From contig NC_063044.1 of assembly GCF_018812025.1 (NCBI RefSeq), positions 42,809,330 through 42,873,329 on the forward strand: DNA of 64,000 bases. The letters are read 5' to 3'. Position 1 is the first letter of the stretch. Each line of letters begins with the position of its first letter. Of the stretch, positions 48,401-60,507 are shown in pieces. The notes beneath the pieces are model-generated. The model ran no database searches. It was not told the origin of the DNA and was given only the letters and a program-made list of their open reading frames with translations. The stretch comes from Megalobrama amblycephala. Lineage: Eukaryota > Chordata > Actinopteri > Cypriniformes > Xenocyprididae. A program made the position numbers and the translations under genes.

Positions 48401-51400
48401 GATTTCTAGGCTGTTGCTACTTGGCTGCTGGGGTGTTCTGATTGGTTTCTATGCTGTTGCTGTGTGGCTTCTGGTGTGTTCTGGGGGTTCTAGGCTGTTG
48501 CTGTGTGGCTGCTGGGGTATTCTGAGTGGTTTCTAGGCTGTTGCTATGTGGCTGCTGGGGTATTCTGAGTGGTTTCTGGGCTGTTGCTACGTGGCTGCTG
48601 GGGTGTTCTGAGTGGTTTCTAGGCTGTTGCTACGTGGCTGCTGGGGTGTTCTGAGTGGTTTCTATGCTGTTGCTGTGTGGCTTCTGGTGTGTTCTGGGGG
48701 TTCTAGGCTGTTGCTATGTGGCTGCTGGGGTGTTCTGAGTGGTTTCTAGGCTGTTGATACATGGCTGCTGGGGTGTTCTGATTGGTTTCTAGGCTGTTGC
48801 TACGTGGCTGCTGGGGTGTTCTGATTGGTTTCTAGGCTGTTGCTACGTGGCTGTTGGGGTGTTCTGAGTGGTTTCTATGCTGTTGCTACGTGGCTGCTGG
48901 GGTGTTCTGAGTGGTTTCTAGGCTGTTGCTGTGTGGATTCTGGTGTGTTCTGGGGGGTTCTAGGCTGTTGCTATGTGGCTGCTGGGGTGTTCTGGGCAGT
49001 TTCACATTGCTTTCTTCCTGTCTAGTGTAAAAACAGTCCTGCACTGTTTGATGAACATAATTTCTCTGTTTCTCTGTCAGATCTCGGTGGGTTCTGGTGC
49101 TGCGGAGGCTGTGGAGCTCCAGTCGTGTCTGGTCTCTCCTTTCTCGGATCCGCAGGCTCACAGCGGCTGGTCCGTCATCAAAGACTCCTGCCCGTCAGAC
49201 CCCTCCTTCACACTTCCCGAAAGAGAAACCCAGGAAACAACAGACAGCCCAGAAATTGACCAAGAAGAGAGCGATGGAGATGAGGAAGATGAGAAGACTC
49301 ACAGGAAAGACGTCAGAAGACAGTCTTGGCCATTCCCTCGCTGGAGACAGACAGGGAGCCGCAGCGGAGATGAGAAAGCAAGACGGTTTAAACACAAGAG
49401 ACCCGACAGATTCAGAGCCAAGAAACCTGAGGAACGCAGACGGAGGAGAAGGGATGAAGAACAAGAGAGTGCAAACACACTGCACTTCAGTTTCATCCTG
49501 CGGCCGGTCTATAATAACTCCATTCAGTTCCTGCACTGCCGGCTGCGTCTGTGTGCGGCAGACGAGGGGCCCTCAGGGGCCGCCGCTCGGATCTGTGCAC
49601 AGGGTCCTCAGATACCTGCTCTCACACACACACATGCTTCTCAACAGGTACTGTATGTGTCATTACTTTATATGGGACATGACTGTAATACAAGTGCAAT
49701 AAGTTCTTGTCTGATTCATGAATAAATGAATCTCATGACTCTTTTCTTTTAATGACTCCTGAATCAGTCTAATAACCCATGAGATTTGAATCTCTTAAAA
49801 CTCACTGAAAAGAAATCAATACTGACCATGTTTTGTTATACACATTCAGAAGTTTTGTTGTGTTCAATTATACAAATAAAAAAACCATTAAAATATGTTT
49901 CCAATTTGGTATTGTTTAGTACATAATTAGACCAATGAAATCAGACCAATTTCTATTTCTCGTACAGTGTGAGGACAGAAATCTGTCTCGGCCCGTATTG
50001 GTCACGTATCCTGTTGGGTTTCTGGCTCCCCCTGCTGGTTTGTACACATCAATGCACTTTCATTCACACAAACCTTTTGCATTAATTTAAGTAACACTTG
50101 TGTTTGTTCTGTTTGTGTGTGTTTCAGGTAAACTTGCTGAGATGTCGAGACAGACTCCCACACACAACGGTGTGTTACACCTGCTTCATTCTGTTACTGT
50201 TACATTTACATTGCAAAGGTGGCACAGAAGCACTTGGGATTTAGGTGTCTTTACACAGGTTGTTTAATGCTGCTCAGAGGTGCCAAAAAACATTTACATA
50301 GCAATTGTAACTGTATACTTTGAGACTAGGAACTGAGGTGGGTCAGAGCAGGCATAATTTAAGTATGGCTTTTATGCAGCATTGCATCTTTACACTGAAT
50401 TTTGTGCAGGCACAGAGCAGCCTTAACTTGCCTTTACTCTCTTCAAATAAAAGTTCTTTATGGCATCATTTCTCTAAAAGGTTCTTTGGAAAACCAAAAA
50501 TTGTTATTCTTTGGCACTGCTGTGAAAGTTTTTCACCAATTCTGTGTTCTGGATTTTTTTGGGCGGGACTAAAACAGTGGCTTGATGTATGGCCCCGCCC
50601 CTAACATGATAATAACTACAGCGTATTAGCATCAGTGGCTCACCCGCTCAATCGCGAGTTACTGTCATTGCTGTTAGTTACTACAGCCTACATTTTGCAA
50701 TCTTTAGCCTCCTTGTTAGAGCGCCCGCCTCTCATGCCAGCGGACCCGGGTTTGAGTCCTGCTAAGAGTGAGCTGTTCAAAAAGGAGGGGTTAAATATGC
50801 ATCAGTATGTTTGAATCATTAGACAATTAAGTTGAGAGAAACTCCATTTTTCTCGCGAGTGAGCATGGTTTCAGCGCCGACAGCGGACACGCCCCCAGCG
50901 TTTGAGAGCAGAGAATACTGCTTATTTTTTCAAGATTTTGATAAATGATTTCATTTTCTTGGTGGCTTTTTTAATCATTCAAATTTGGCTGGATGGTTAA
51001 TAACATTTTTCTGTGGTGTGACAAACTCAGAACACTGATTAATATTCAGAACACTCATTAATATTGCTTTTCACTATAATTTGTCATTTTGGCTAATAAT
51101 TCTCTCTTCAATTAAATTTTCATAGGCTATATTATCCACTTTATTTCGCAAAGTGTATATTTCCTGTGAATATGTAAAACTTCCGATTAATTTGCTGTTA
51201 ACTAAGGCCTAGTCCACACGTACACAGGTATTTTGATAAACGTTTTTCCTCTGTTTAAAAAAAAATCACGTCCACATGAAAGCGCAAATACACGCTGTGA
51301 AGTGCTGTCAAGAGCATGCTAACCAGCAGGTGGCAATATAACCCTAACTGTAAAGCCATGTTGACCAATCAGAAGCCTGGAAAAATGGTTATTACCGGTT

Positions 51401-51987
51401 CCGGTTCTGACGTCACAAGCCAAAATCTCTGGTTTCACCATCTACACAACAACCAGAGTTTCTAAAAATCGTTTGGTTGAACGGCCAAACCACATAGAAA
51501 AAGCTGTGGTTTTGATACCTGTGTTCATAACAGTAGACAACTATTTGAGTAACAAACCCGTGTATTTAGCCTATACATTGAAATAATGTGATAACAAACA
51601 GCAGTTTGCAGTATCAAGCAGTATAACAGACAGATTGAAAATGTCTTTACACAGAATGTTTTACGCTGTGGTCTGTCTGTGTTCAGGAGCAGAGGAAGGT
51701 CCTGTGCTGGTGGCCGTGTTTGCGGCATTTGTGCTGGGTTTGTTCCTAATGGGGGGGCTGTGGTGCATCTACACTCAGACTGGTACAAACGCGCAAACCC
51801 TAACACAAAATGATTGTCTTATGTTTTTCTACATGATATCTGATTATTAAAAACACATTTGTTGGTTTCAGGGAGGCGTGACTTGACCCAGAGAGATGGT
51901 ATTGTAGAGACCGTGGGACAGAACACCGGCTTCGGAAACCGTCTGACACTGACGAAGCAAACCAGCAGTTTCCACGAGGAGAACTAA
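33421..51987 (+). CDS. tgfbr3l: Betaglycan-family co-receptor, TGFBR3-like, 16 coding exons
   Basis: Single-pass TGF-beta superfamily co-receptor. Coding exons: 33421-33484, 34656-34816, 34887-35024, 36323-36497, 36575-36743, 37518-37662, 37747-37942, 39142-39272, 41906-42055, 42458-42547, 45192-45416, 49081-49647, 49968-50037, 50128-50169, 51687-51782, 51872-51987. Phases agree throughout; 2535 nt, 844 residues plus TAA. Start: three ATGs in a row (33421-33429) before a hydrophobic signal peptide of about 21 residues. Order: orphan-type N-terminal region (about 22-349), ZP domain (about 374-720), juxtamembrane segment, transmembrane helix (about 781-803), 40-residue tail. Similarity to human TGFBR3 is clear over the whole ectodomain (HPVQA near the N-terminus, EVHII, SVNW, FNGSHF). 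The tail lacks betaglycan's Ser/Thr-rich PDZ-binding end and finishes FHEEN, so I favour the paralogue TGFBR3L, reported in mammals as an inhibin B co-receptor. Linkage to pkn1 agrees. True tgfbr3 or an endoglin relative is less likely. Confidence 0.85.
33962..34290. repeat. Dispersed repeat resembling 51204-51520
   Basis: Both start with wording of the type CCGTTCACACATA / AGTCCACACGTACAC, share GCCAGTAGAAGGTG- / CCAGCAGGTGGCA-like blocks, and end around AAACGGTG / CTGTGGTTTTGA. Weak, by-eye match. Confidence 0.35.
34492..34633. mobile_element. 142-bp MITE 22 nt upstream of a tgfbr3l splice acceptor
   Basis: Terminal repeats GTACGGAGCCCCGGACATGA and, inverted at the right end, GTACGGAGCCCCGCACATGA. 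CTTCAG occurs on both sides and may be the target duplication. The right end is 22 nt from the acceptor AG at 34654-34655. Confidence 0.85.
35430..36300. mobile_element. AGTAATGCATTA-type repeat hosting a nested MITE
   Basis: Left part has ACATTACAAGTAACACGAGA, right part has AACACATTACTTTAAAAGTA and CCCAACACTG, the typical end of an abundant fish DNA repeat. MITE 35866-36210 lies inside. Confidence 0.55.
35866..36210. mobile_element. MITE with AAGGCAGGAACACACCAAG inverted ends
   Basis: Left AAGGCAGGAACACACCAAGC; right ACTTGGTGTGTTCCTGCCTT. Interior includes GTCGGCT and AGCCGACG in inverted orientation. Confidence 0.85.
36790..37490. other. tgfbr3l: tgfbr3l intron, AT-rich, nothing recognised
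   Basis: Low-complexity AT-rich DNA (AATAATATA-like) with no exons between 36743 and 37518. Confidence 0.6.
37950..39130. other. tgfbr3l: tgfbr3l intron with a repeat at about 38590-38950
   Basis: AAAGGTGCCATAGAATTGAA at 38592 marks the start of a common fish repeat. The remainder is unassigned. Confidence 0.4.
39760..41430 (-). mobile_element. Truncated L2-type LINE, antisense in a tgfbr3l intron
   Basis: The - strand encodes reverse transcriptase. Order: SFNNYRPI (palm start), QSGFRKNHSTETAL, LDLSTAFDTVDH, YGVPQGSVLGPMLFNLYM, the catalytic YADDIQLYMS box, then WNSLPLKLRTIGSVEYFKKH near the C-terminus (stop at 39914). The 3' end has the L2-style tail TTTATATAGCACTTATCACA read on the + strand and finishes in a (TAAG)n-like run at 39767-39783. 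The 5' end, with the endonuclease, is missing. A local duplication at 41120-41180 breaks the frame just before AMQLNNVLDAHN. Confidence 0.85.
41497..41850. repeat. Dispersed repeat, inverted copy of 21430-21885
   Basis: Contains CTATTCATCAAAGAATCCTG, AGTAATGATGCTGAAAATTC and GATCAAATAAATGCAGCGTT, the reverse of the pkn1-intron copy. Confidence 0.75.
42660..43510. repeat. Dispersed repeat fragments around a nested element
   Basis: 42665-42850 and 43430-43510 belong to the same family as 21430-21885; the piece between them holds the 42888-43201 element. Confidence 0.6.
42888..43201. mobile_element. Palindromic GGTAACACTTTACAATAAGG element
   Basis: Left GGTAACACTTTACAATAAGG, right CTTATTGTGAAGTGTTAC. 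Interior built of GTTAAC/ATTAGT motifs in both orientations. Same family as 11071-11985. Confidence 0.8.
43611..43900. mobile_element. Partial TTAAAGGGTTAGTTCACCC MITE
   Basis: Left end TTAAAGGGCTAGTTCACCCA and one arm only; the right half is missing. Confidence 0.75.
44012..44809. mobile_element. Complete palindromic MITE of the TTAAAGGGTTAGTTCAC family
   Basis: Left TTAAAGGGTTAGTTCACCAA, right GGTGAACTAACCCTTTAA. Arms run almost to the centre (ACGTGATTTCAGC region). At 44622-44640 it keeps the intact string TTTTTAGTACCTTTATGG, the empty version of the pogo insertion site at 59934/63136. Confidence 0.9.
45866..46708. mobile_element. Element with CACTGCAAAAA inverted ends, hosting a MITE
   Basis: Left CACTGCAAAAAAATGCTGTT, right AACAGCATTTTTGCAGTG. 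The inner element 46036-46535 separates the two arms. Confidence 0.8.
46036..46535. mobile_element. Nested AAAGGTGCTAAAGAGGAT MITE
   Basis: Left AAAGGTGCTAAAGAGGATGT and right ATCCTCTTTAGCACCTTT are inverted. No coding capacity. Confidence 0.8.
46720..49010. repeat. 43-bp minisatellite, about 50 units
   Basis: Consensus unit starts GGTTTCTAGGCTGTTGCTAT and continues GTGGCTGCTGGGGTGTTCTG plus AGT. Measured period 43 nt (for example 47469, 47512, 47555). Variants with CTTCTGGTGTGTTCTGGGGG recur at about 47434, 47905, 48458, 48672 and 48933, and a GTTGTTTCTAGG/CATGG variant recurs at 47755, 47968 and 48098, so blocks of units have been duplicated together. It lies in the tgfbr3l intron 45417-49080, ending about 70 nt before the exon. 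The open frames across it are artefacts. Confidence 0.95.
50170..51686. other. tgfbr3l: tgfbr3l intron before the transmembrane exon
   Basis: Holds the tRNA-like remnant and a degraded repeat at 51204-51520; no further exon seen. Confidence 0.45.
50690..50790 (+). repeat. tRNA-like (SINE head) remnant
   Basis: GTTAGAGCGCCCGCCTCTCA resembles a tRNA D-arm/A-box followed by anticodon arm, and GGGTTTGAGTCCTG fits a B-box (GGTTCGANTCC) at the usual spacing. Acceptor stems do not pair well, so it is read as a SINE or tRNA pseudogene, not a functional tRNA. Confidence 0.45.
51687..51987 (+). other. tgfbr3l: tgfbr3l transmembrane and cytoplasmic exons
   Basis: Exon 51687-51782 encodes the transmembrane helix VLVAVFAAFVLGLFLMGGLW followed by CIYTQT, which aligns with betaglycan's LTGALWYIYSHT. 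Exon 51872-51987 encodes the tail, which starts GRRDLTQRDG and ends KQTSSFHEEN. The tail has scattered Ser/Thr but no C-terminal Ser-Thr-Ala PDZ ligand, so GIPC/beta-arrestin-type trafficking known for betaglycan is not predicted from the sequence. Confidence 0.85.
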
Positions 51988-52015
51988 TGATACGATACGA
52001 CCGTCAATGTGACAG

Positions 52016-52021
52016 AATAAA
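52016..52021 (+). terminator. tgfbr3l: Candidate polyadenylation signal of tgfbr3l
   Basis: AATAAA 29 nt after the TAA stop. If used, the 3' untranslated region would be very short. Further AATAAA hexamers occur around 52119-52131, so longer ends are possible. Confidence 0.5.
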
Positions 52022-52449
52022 CTATCATGTGATTTCTGCTTTTGTTTAAAGCTGAATTTGTGTATCACTGTTCTGAGGTGCTTGTAGCCTAACTATGGGA
52101 CCTTGTTTCGGCCACGGAATAAAATAATAAAATGATAATTGCGACTCTGTAGATAAATAAACTCTGAATTGTGAGGGTAAGGTAAAAATTGTGAGATAAA
52201 CGCGCAATTACCTTTTTTATTTCATGGCAGAAAAGTTTCCATTTGTAGGCCTAATGATTTTTACTTGCTGCTTTTGTTTTGCTGCTAATGTAACAAATTA
52301 TGTAAAACAAAGATCTTACAGATTTGTGCTCCTTAAATGTTCTTTATTTAATTTTCACTCCTTCAATTGTTTTAATGTAGTGTACTGTAGTCCTTACGTA
52401 AGTGTCAGTATTAAAGAAATAAACTCAGACAGTAAGGGTTGGGAAGGAT

Positions 52450-52455
52450 TTTATT
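52450..52455 (-). terminator. Candidate polyadenylation signal of the cytokine receptor gene
   Basis: TTTATT on the + strand (AATAAA on the - strand), about 540 nt past the modelled stop. A second hexamer lies at 52343-52348. The 3' ends of this gene and tgfbr3l would then lie within about 0.5 kb, tail to tail. Confidence 0.4.
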
Positions 52456-52742
52456 TGTACTTGGACAGTTCTGGACATCACTTAAAAACAAAATATAAAC
52501 TGTTGAGATCTTGAGAATACACAAAAGCCTGTTGGAAGTACTGTCACAAAGCTGAAATTTTACAGTTGATGTTCTTATAAACCTGTTGCATTACTGTATT
52601 TGTTATTAAAAGTCATATCATGAATATCAGTTTGAGTTCTGTGTTACAAATTTGAATTTAAAACTATATACACACTATACTCCATAATGGAGGGTCAACA
52701 AAAACCGCTCAGCAATCAAAGACCCATTTTACCAAACAATAT

Positions 52743-52890
52743 TCAAGGGTACAGTTCTTAAAAAAAACATTTTTTTCTTAGTTGGAAGACCATTTTTTAA
52801 AAAAAAATCTAAAGAACCTTTTGTGCAATAGAAAGGTTAAATGTTATTGGCATCAGTGCCAATAAAGAACCTGTATTTTGAAGAGCGCAC
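52743..52890. repeat. AAGAACC-type repeat at the 3' end of the cytokine receptor gene
   Basis: Same family as 19721-20992 and 29571-29761 (AAAGAACCTTTTGTGCAATA, CAATAAAGAACC). Part of it would be read as protein if the last receptor exon used another frame. Confidence 0.6.
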
Positions 52891-52951
52891 CCTAACAAAT
52901 AAGGTGAAAAATCGCTTTGGATCAGATAGCTGTATGATGGCAGGCACATGA

Positions 52952-57292
<4,341 letters not shown>

Positions 57293-57400
57293 CTCTCGTC
57301 CAGCAACAGGTATAGATCAGGACCGTCGCTATTGGGGTGAAAGGAGTTGGGGCTGTTCCGAGAACAGCTGATGTTAAATGTAAAGTGAAAGTGAGACTGA
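57293..57400 (-). promoter_or_regulatory. Promoter of the cytokine receptor gene with STAT- and IRF-like sites
   Basis: Directly upstream of the receptor ATG. A palindrome at 57352-57368 (GCTGTTCCGAGAACAGC) contains TTCCGAGAA, which fits the STAT consensus TTCNNNGAA. At 57382-57395 the string AAAGTGAAAGTGAG resembles an IRF/ISRE half-site tandem. No obvious TATA box. Sites are matched by eye to consensus; function is inferred. Confidence 0.4.
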
Positions 57401-58002
57401 ATTGACTTGCTGGAAAAAAAAAATTTGGGAAGGTCCCTTGATAAGTCCGCTGTCGTTCTCTGGGTGTTCACACATGTTCGGTTCGCTTGGTTCGGTCCGG
57501 ACCAGTGATTATCCCGTCATAATTATCTGCTCAAATGCTTTGGTATACCACACAAAAAACAATAGAAAAACCACATTAGATGCCATATGTGGTTTTCTGT
57601 TGTTTTCTGTGATAATATTAAAGTATTTGAATTATGACAGGATAATCACAGCAATTTATTCTTCATAGCGCCATGATGCTTTGCGCAAATTATGGGTGTA
57701 ACTTCCGTTAAGCTGTAAACAATCAGTGAAATTTCACTGATTGTTTCACTGATATTATTGCAGTAGCCTACTACCACAGGATTTTGTTGCACAGTAATAT
57801 TGCTGTGATATTCTTGTTTTACAGTCATATTTCTGCAGCAAGTGACAATTAGTTTGCTGCAGAAATCTATTACATAGGCTACCTACTCTACAACAAAATG
57901 CTGTGGAAAGCGTCCCAAAAAACAACACAATACTACACAATTACCATGACAGTTTTGTGTGGTACTTTTGATGTTTAATACCACAGGACATTTTTGTAAG
58001 GG
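57401..58002. other. Upstream sequence of the cytokine receptor gene, no gene seen
   Basis: Contains AATTATGACAGGATAATCAC mirrored by GTGATTATCCCGTCATAATT (57504 and 57632), an inverted pair suggesting a small MITE. Confidence 0.4.
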
Positions 58003-58006
58003 AAAA

Positions 58007-58086
<80 letters not shown>

Positions 58087-58090
58087 AAAA
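58003..58090. repeat. (GAAA)n microsatellite
   Basis: About 20 GAAA units; the Lys/Glu/Arg-rich open frame over it is an artefact. Confidence 0.97.
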
Positions 58091-58109
58091 ATAGTCCTGG
58101 TCCACTTAG

Positions 58110-59340
58110 CGTTTAGGGGCCATATTCACAAAACATTTTATCTTACCACTAAGAGTTCTCCTAAATAGCAGTAAAAGTTCTTAGCTAAGAGTTTTCTCTT
58201 AAAACCTATTCACAAATCTGCTGAGACCAACTTTTACTAAGGAATAGACAAGGAATTAAAACATACAATACAGTGGCAAGTATGTGTCACATACTTTTTC
58301 TTGCCACTGTATTTCAGACCTAGAGTAATAGTAATAGTAATTAGGTTTGAAATAAACATTGTACGTTTTAATCCCCTGGATCACACTACAAACATAATGA
58401 TCTTATAGAACATGATGCATTGCTGTGTCTGTTATCCAATAATTGTGCACTTTTGGACACAGTGGCTGTTTTTTGTTTACATATTTTTAATGGACATTAA
58501 TATAAGCCAACACTGAAAAAACAGTTTGCTGTCAAGCTGTTATGTTCTGTTATATATTTATTGTTCAACATTCACAATTTGTCTGTATGTGCTTAATTTA
58601 ATTTTCATATGTTGGTATTAATTCAGTGTTTATAATGCTAATACTTGAACTTCATTGAATTTTAACCCAAACTGACTGGGTTTCTAGAGAGCAAAGGTTT
58701 TGTGAAAAAAAGTGGAAGACTTAAACACAAAGTCTGTAAAATAAACTGTTAAAAAGATTTGATGATCATTAGTGATATATATTATTCTGTGTTCTCATCA
58801 TTCAGGTTGGATTTCAGCTTTAATGTTTTTTTTTTAAAAAAACAAAGCAGCTGATATTGCCATAGAAACTAGTGGACTGACGAGTCGCTTTCACCCCAAA
58901 ATAGCGGAAGCGCAGGGCTGCTGCTGGCGCCGGTGTTTCAATGGAACTATTGAGTTTCACTTCTTGTCAGGTCTTGGCCACTTGAGCGCGTGCACGCGAC
59001 AGGAAGTAAGTGCGCAAGACTGCCCCATGTCTTAAAAATGTGAGTGTGTCCGAGCATTAGCCTAGTAAATTAGTACATTAGTAAACATGGATCAGATTAT
59101 ATCCTCCTGAGACCCAGGAATAGACTTTTGTCCTCTGTAGTGGACATTATATTTTTATGAATTTCTCTGACATCATACATGCCACAGTTTTAAGTCTGGA
59201 TGTCCTGTAAGGATCACATTCAGGGCTTTGCAATGTTTCACCATGACAACAACTTCTCCTAGGTCTTTAAAAATGACTGACATTAATTTAGTGATTAAAT
59301 TTAGCACTCTTATGGAAATATGATAATATTTTTTAATTAT
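58110..59340. other. Repeat-rich intergenic DNA, no gene seen
   Basis: 58112-58260 holds an AAGAGTTCTCCTAA-type fish repeat (GGGGCCATATTCACAAAACA). The rest is AT-rich without exons. Confidence 0.45.
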
Positions 59341-60507
59341 CATTTAAATCAGATTTTTATTTTTATTACTCACCCTCATGCCATTCCACACCTGTAAGAC
59401 CTTTGTTCATCTTCGGAAGACAAATTAAGATATTTTAGTTGAAATCCGATGGCTCCGTGAGGCCTTCATAGGGAGCAATGACATTTCCTCTCTCAAGATC
59501 CATTAATGTACTAAAAACATATTTAAATCAGTTCATGTGAGTACAGTGGCTCAATATTAATATTATATTATAATAATATTAAAGCGACGAGAATATAAAC
59601 AACTATTCTCGAACGACTTATTTAGTGATGGCCAATTTCAAAACAATGCTTCAGGAAGCATCGGAGCACAAATGAATCAGTTTATTGAATCAGCGGTTCG
59701 AAGCGCCAAAGTCACGTGATTTCAGCCGTTGGCAGTTTGACACGCGATCCGAATCATGATTCGATACACTGATTCATTTATGCTCTGAAGCTTCCTGAAG
59801 CAGTGTTTTGAAATCGGCCATCACTAAATGAAGTCGTTATTGTTTTTTTGGCGCACCAAAAATATTCTCGTCGCTTTATAATATTAATATTGAACCACTG
59901 TACTCACATGAACTGATTTAAATATGTTTTTAGTAGGGGAGGCCGGGTATGGTTGTAACACTTTTTTCTTCAGCACCTAAAACTACCTTTTTTTTTAGGC
60001 TACAAGTCTGAAACTTTTAGGCAAAGTACCCACATTTGTCTACTACAAATGGCAACAATTTAAATGTATTCAACTATGTCACAGACTTTGTGAGATGATG
60101 AAAAATACAAGGTGGTCCTTTGTTAGAACCTACCCCACTACTGGGGTAGGTTGTAACACACACTGGGGTAAGTTGTAACAGGTAGACAAAATGCACAAAA
60201 ACTAAGGGTACTCCAAGTGATATGCCACGACAACAGTTTTATTTTAAATGAATGGCTGCAACAATAAAATATGTGTGAATATGGGGAGTGTATGAGCATA
60301 TTGTGTGTTTTTGTGCATGCACACGTGTACGTTTGTGTGTGCATGTCTGTACGTGCACATTCATATGGGTGTGTGTGTGTGTGTGTATGTGTGTGTGTGA
60401 GAGCAAATTAACATAAACATATTTACCCCCACTCCACAGAATGAACAAATGAAATGCATTCTTTATCAGTCACAATGGTGACAAGAACAAACAAATTAAA
60501 TGCATTG

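Larger units (their letters stand above)
39142..49647 (+). other. tgfbr3l: tgfbr3l exons for the ZP domain
   Basis: Exons from 39142 to 49647 encode ZP-N (starting near LSWQCEGGALSVTVDT, then CKAEFNGSHFLLVFPVISCG) and ZP-C (PLLSMELFVTEAYEKRPVGP, RLYVQISVGSG, ELQSCLVSPFSDPQAHSGWS, DSCPSD, then FSFILRPVYNNSIQFLHCRL). The 567-nt exon 49081-49647 holds most of ZP-C. Residues about 593-680 (49213-49476) form a long hydrophilic insertion, first acidic and then very basic with six consecutive arginines, between the cysteine-containing strand and the FSFILRPV strand. Betaglycan has only a short linker there. Sequons NET, NSS and NNS are present. Confidence 0.85.

Noticed and set aside
46720..49010. 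CRISPR array
   Set aside because: Units are contiguous with no unique spacers; a eukaryotic minisatellite within an intron.
46859..49161. Trp/Val/Cys-rich open frames
   Set aside because: Produced by the 43-bp minisatellite; period not divisible by 3, no splice support.
50690..50790. Functional tRNA gene
   Set aside because: A- and B-box-like strings exist, but the acceptor and anticodon stems do not pair acceptably.
57959..58168. Lys/Glu/Arg repeat open frame
   Set aside because: Translation of the (GAAA)n array.
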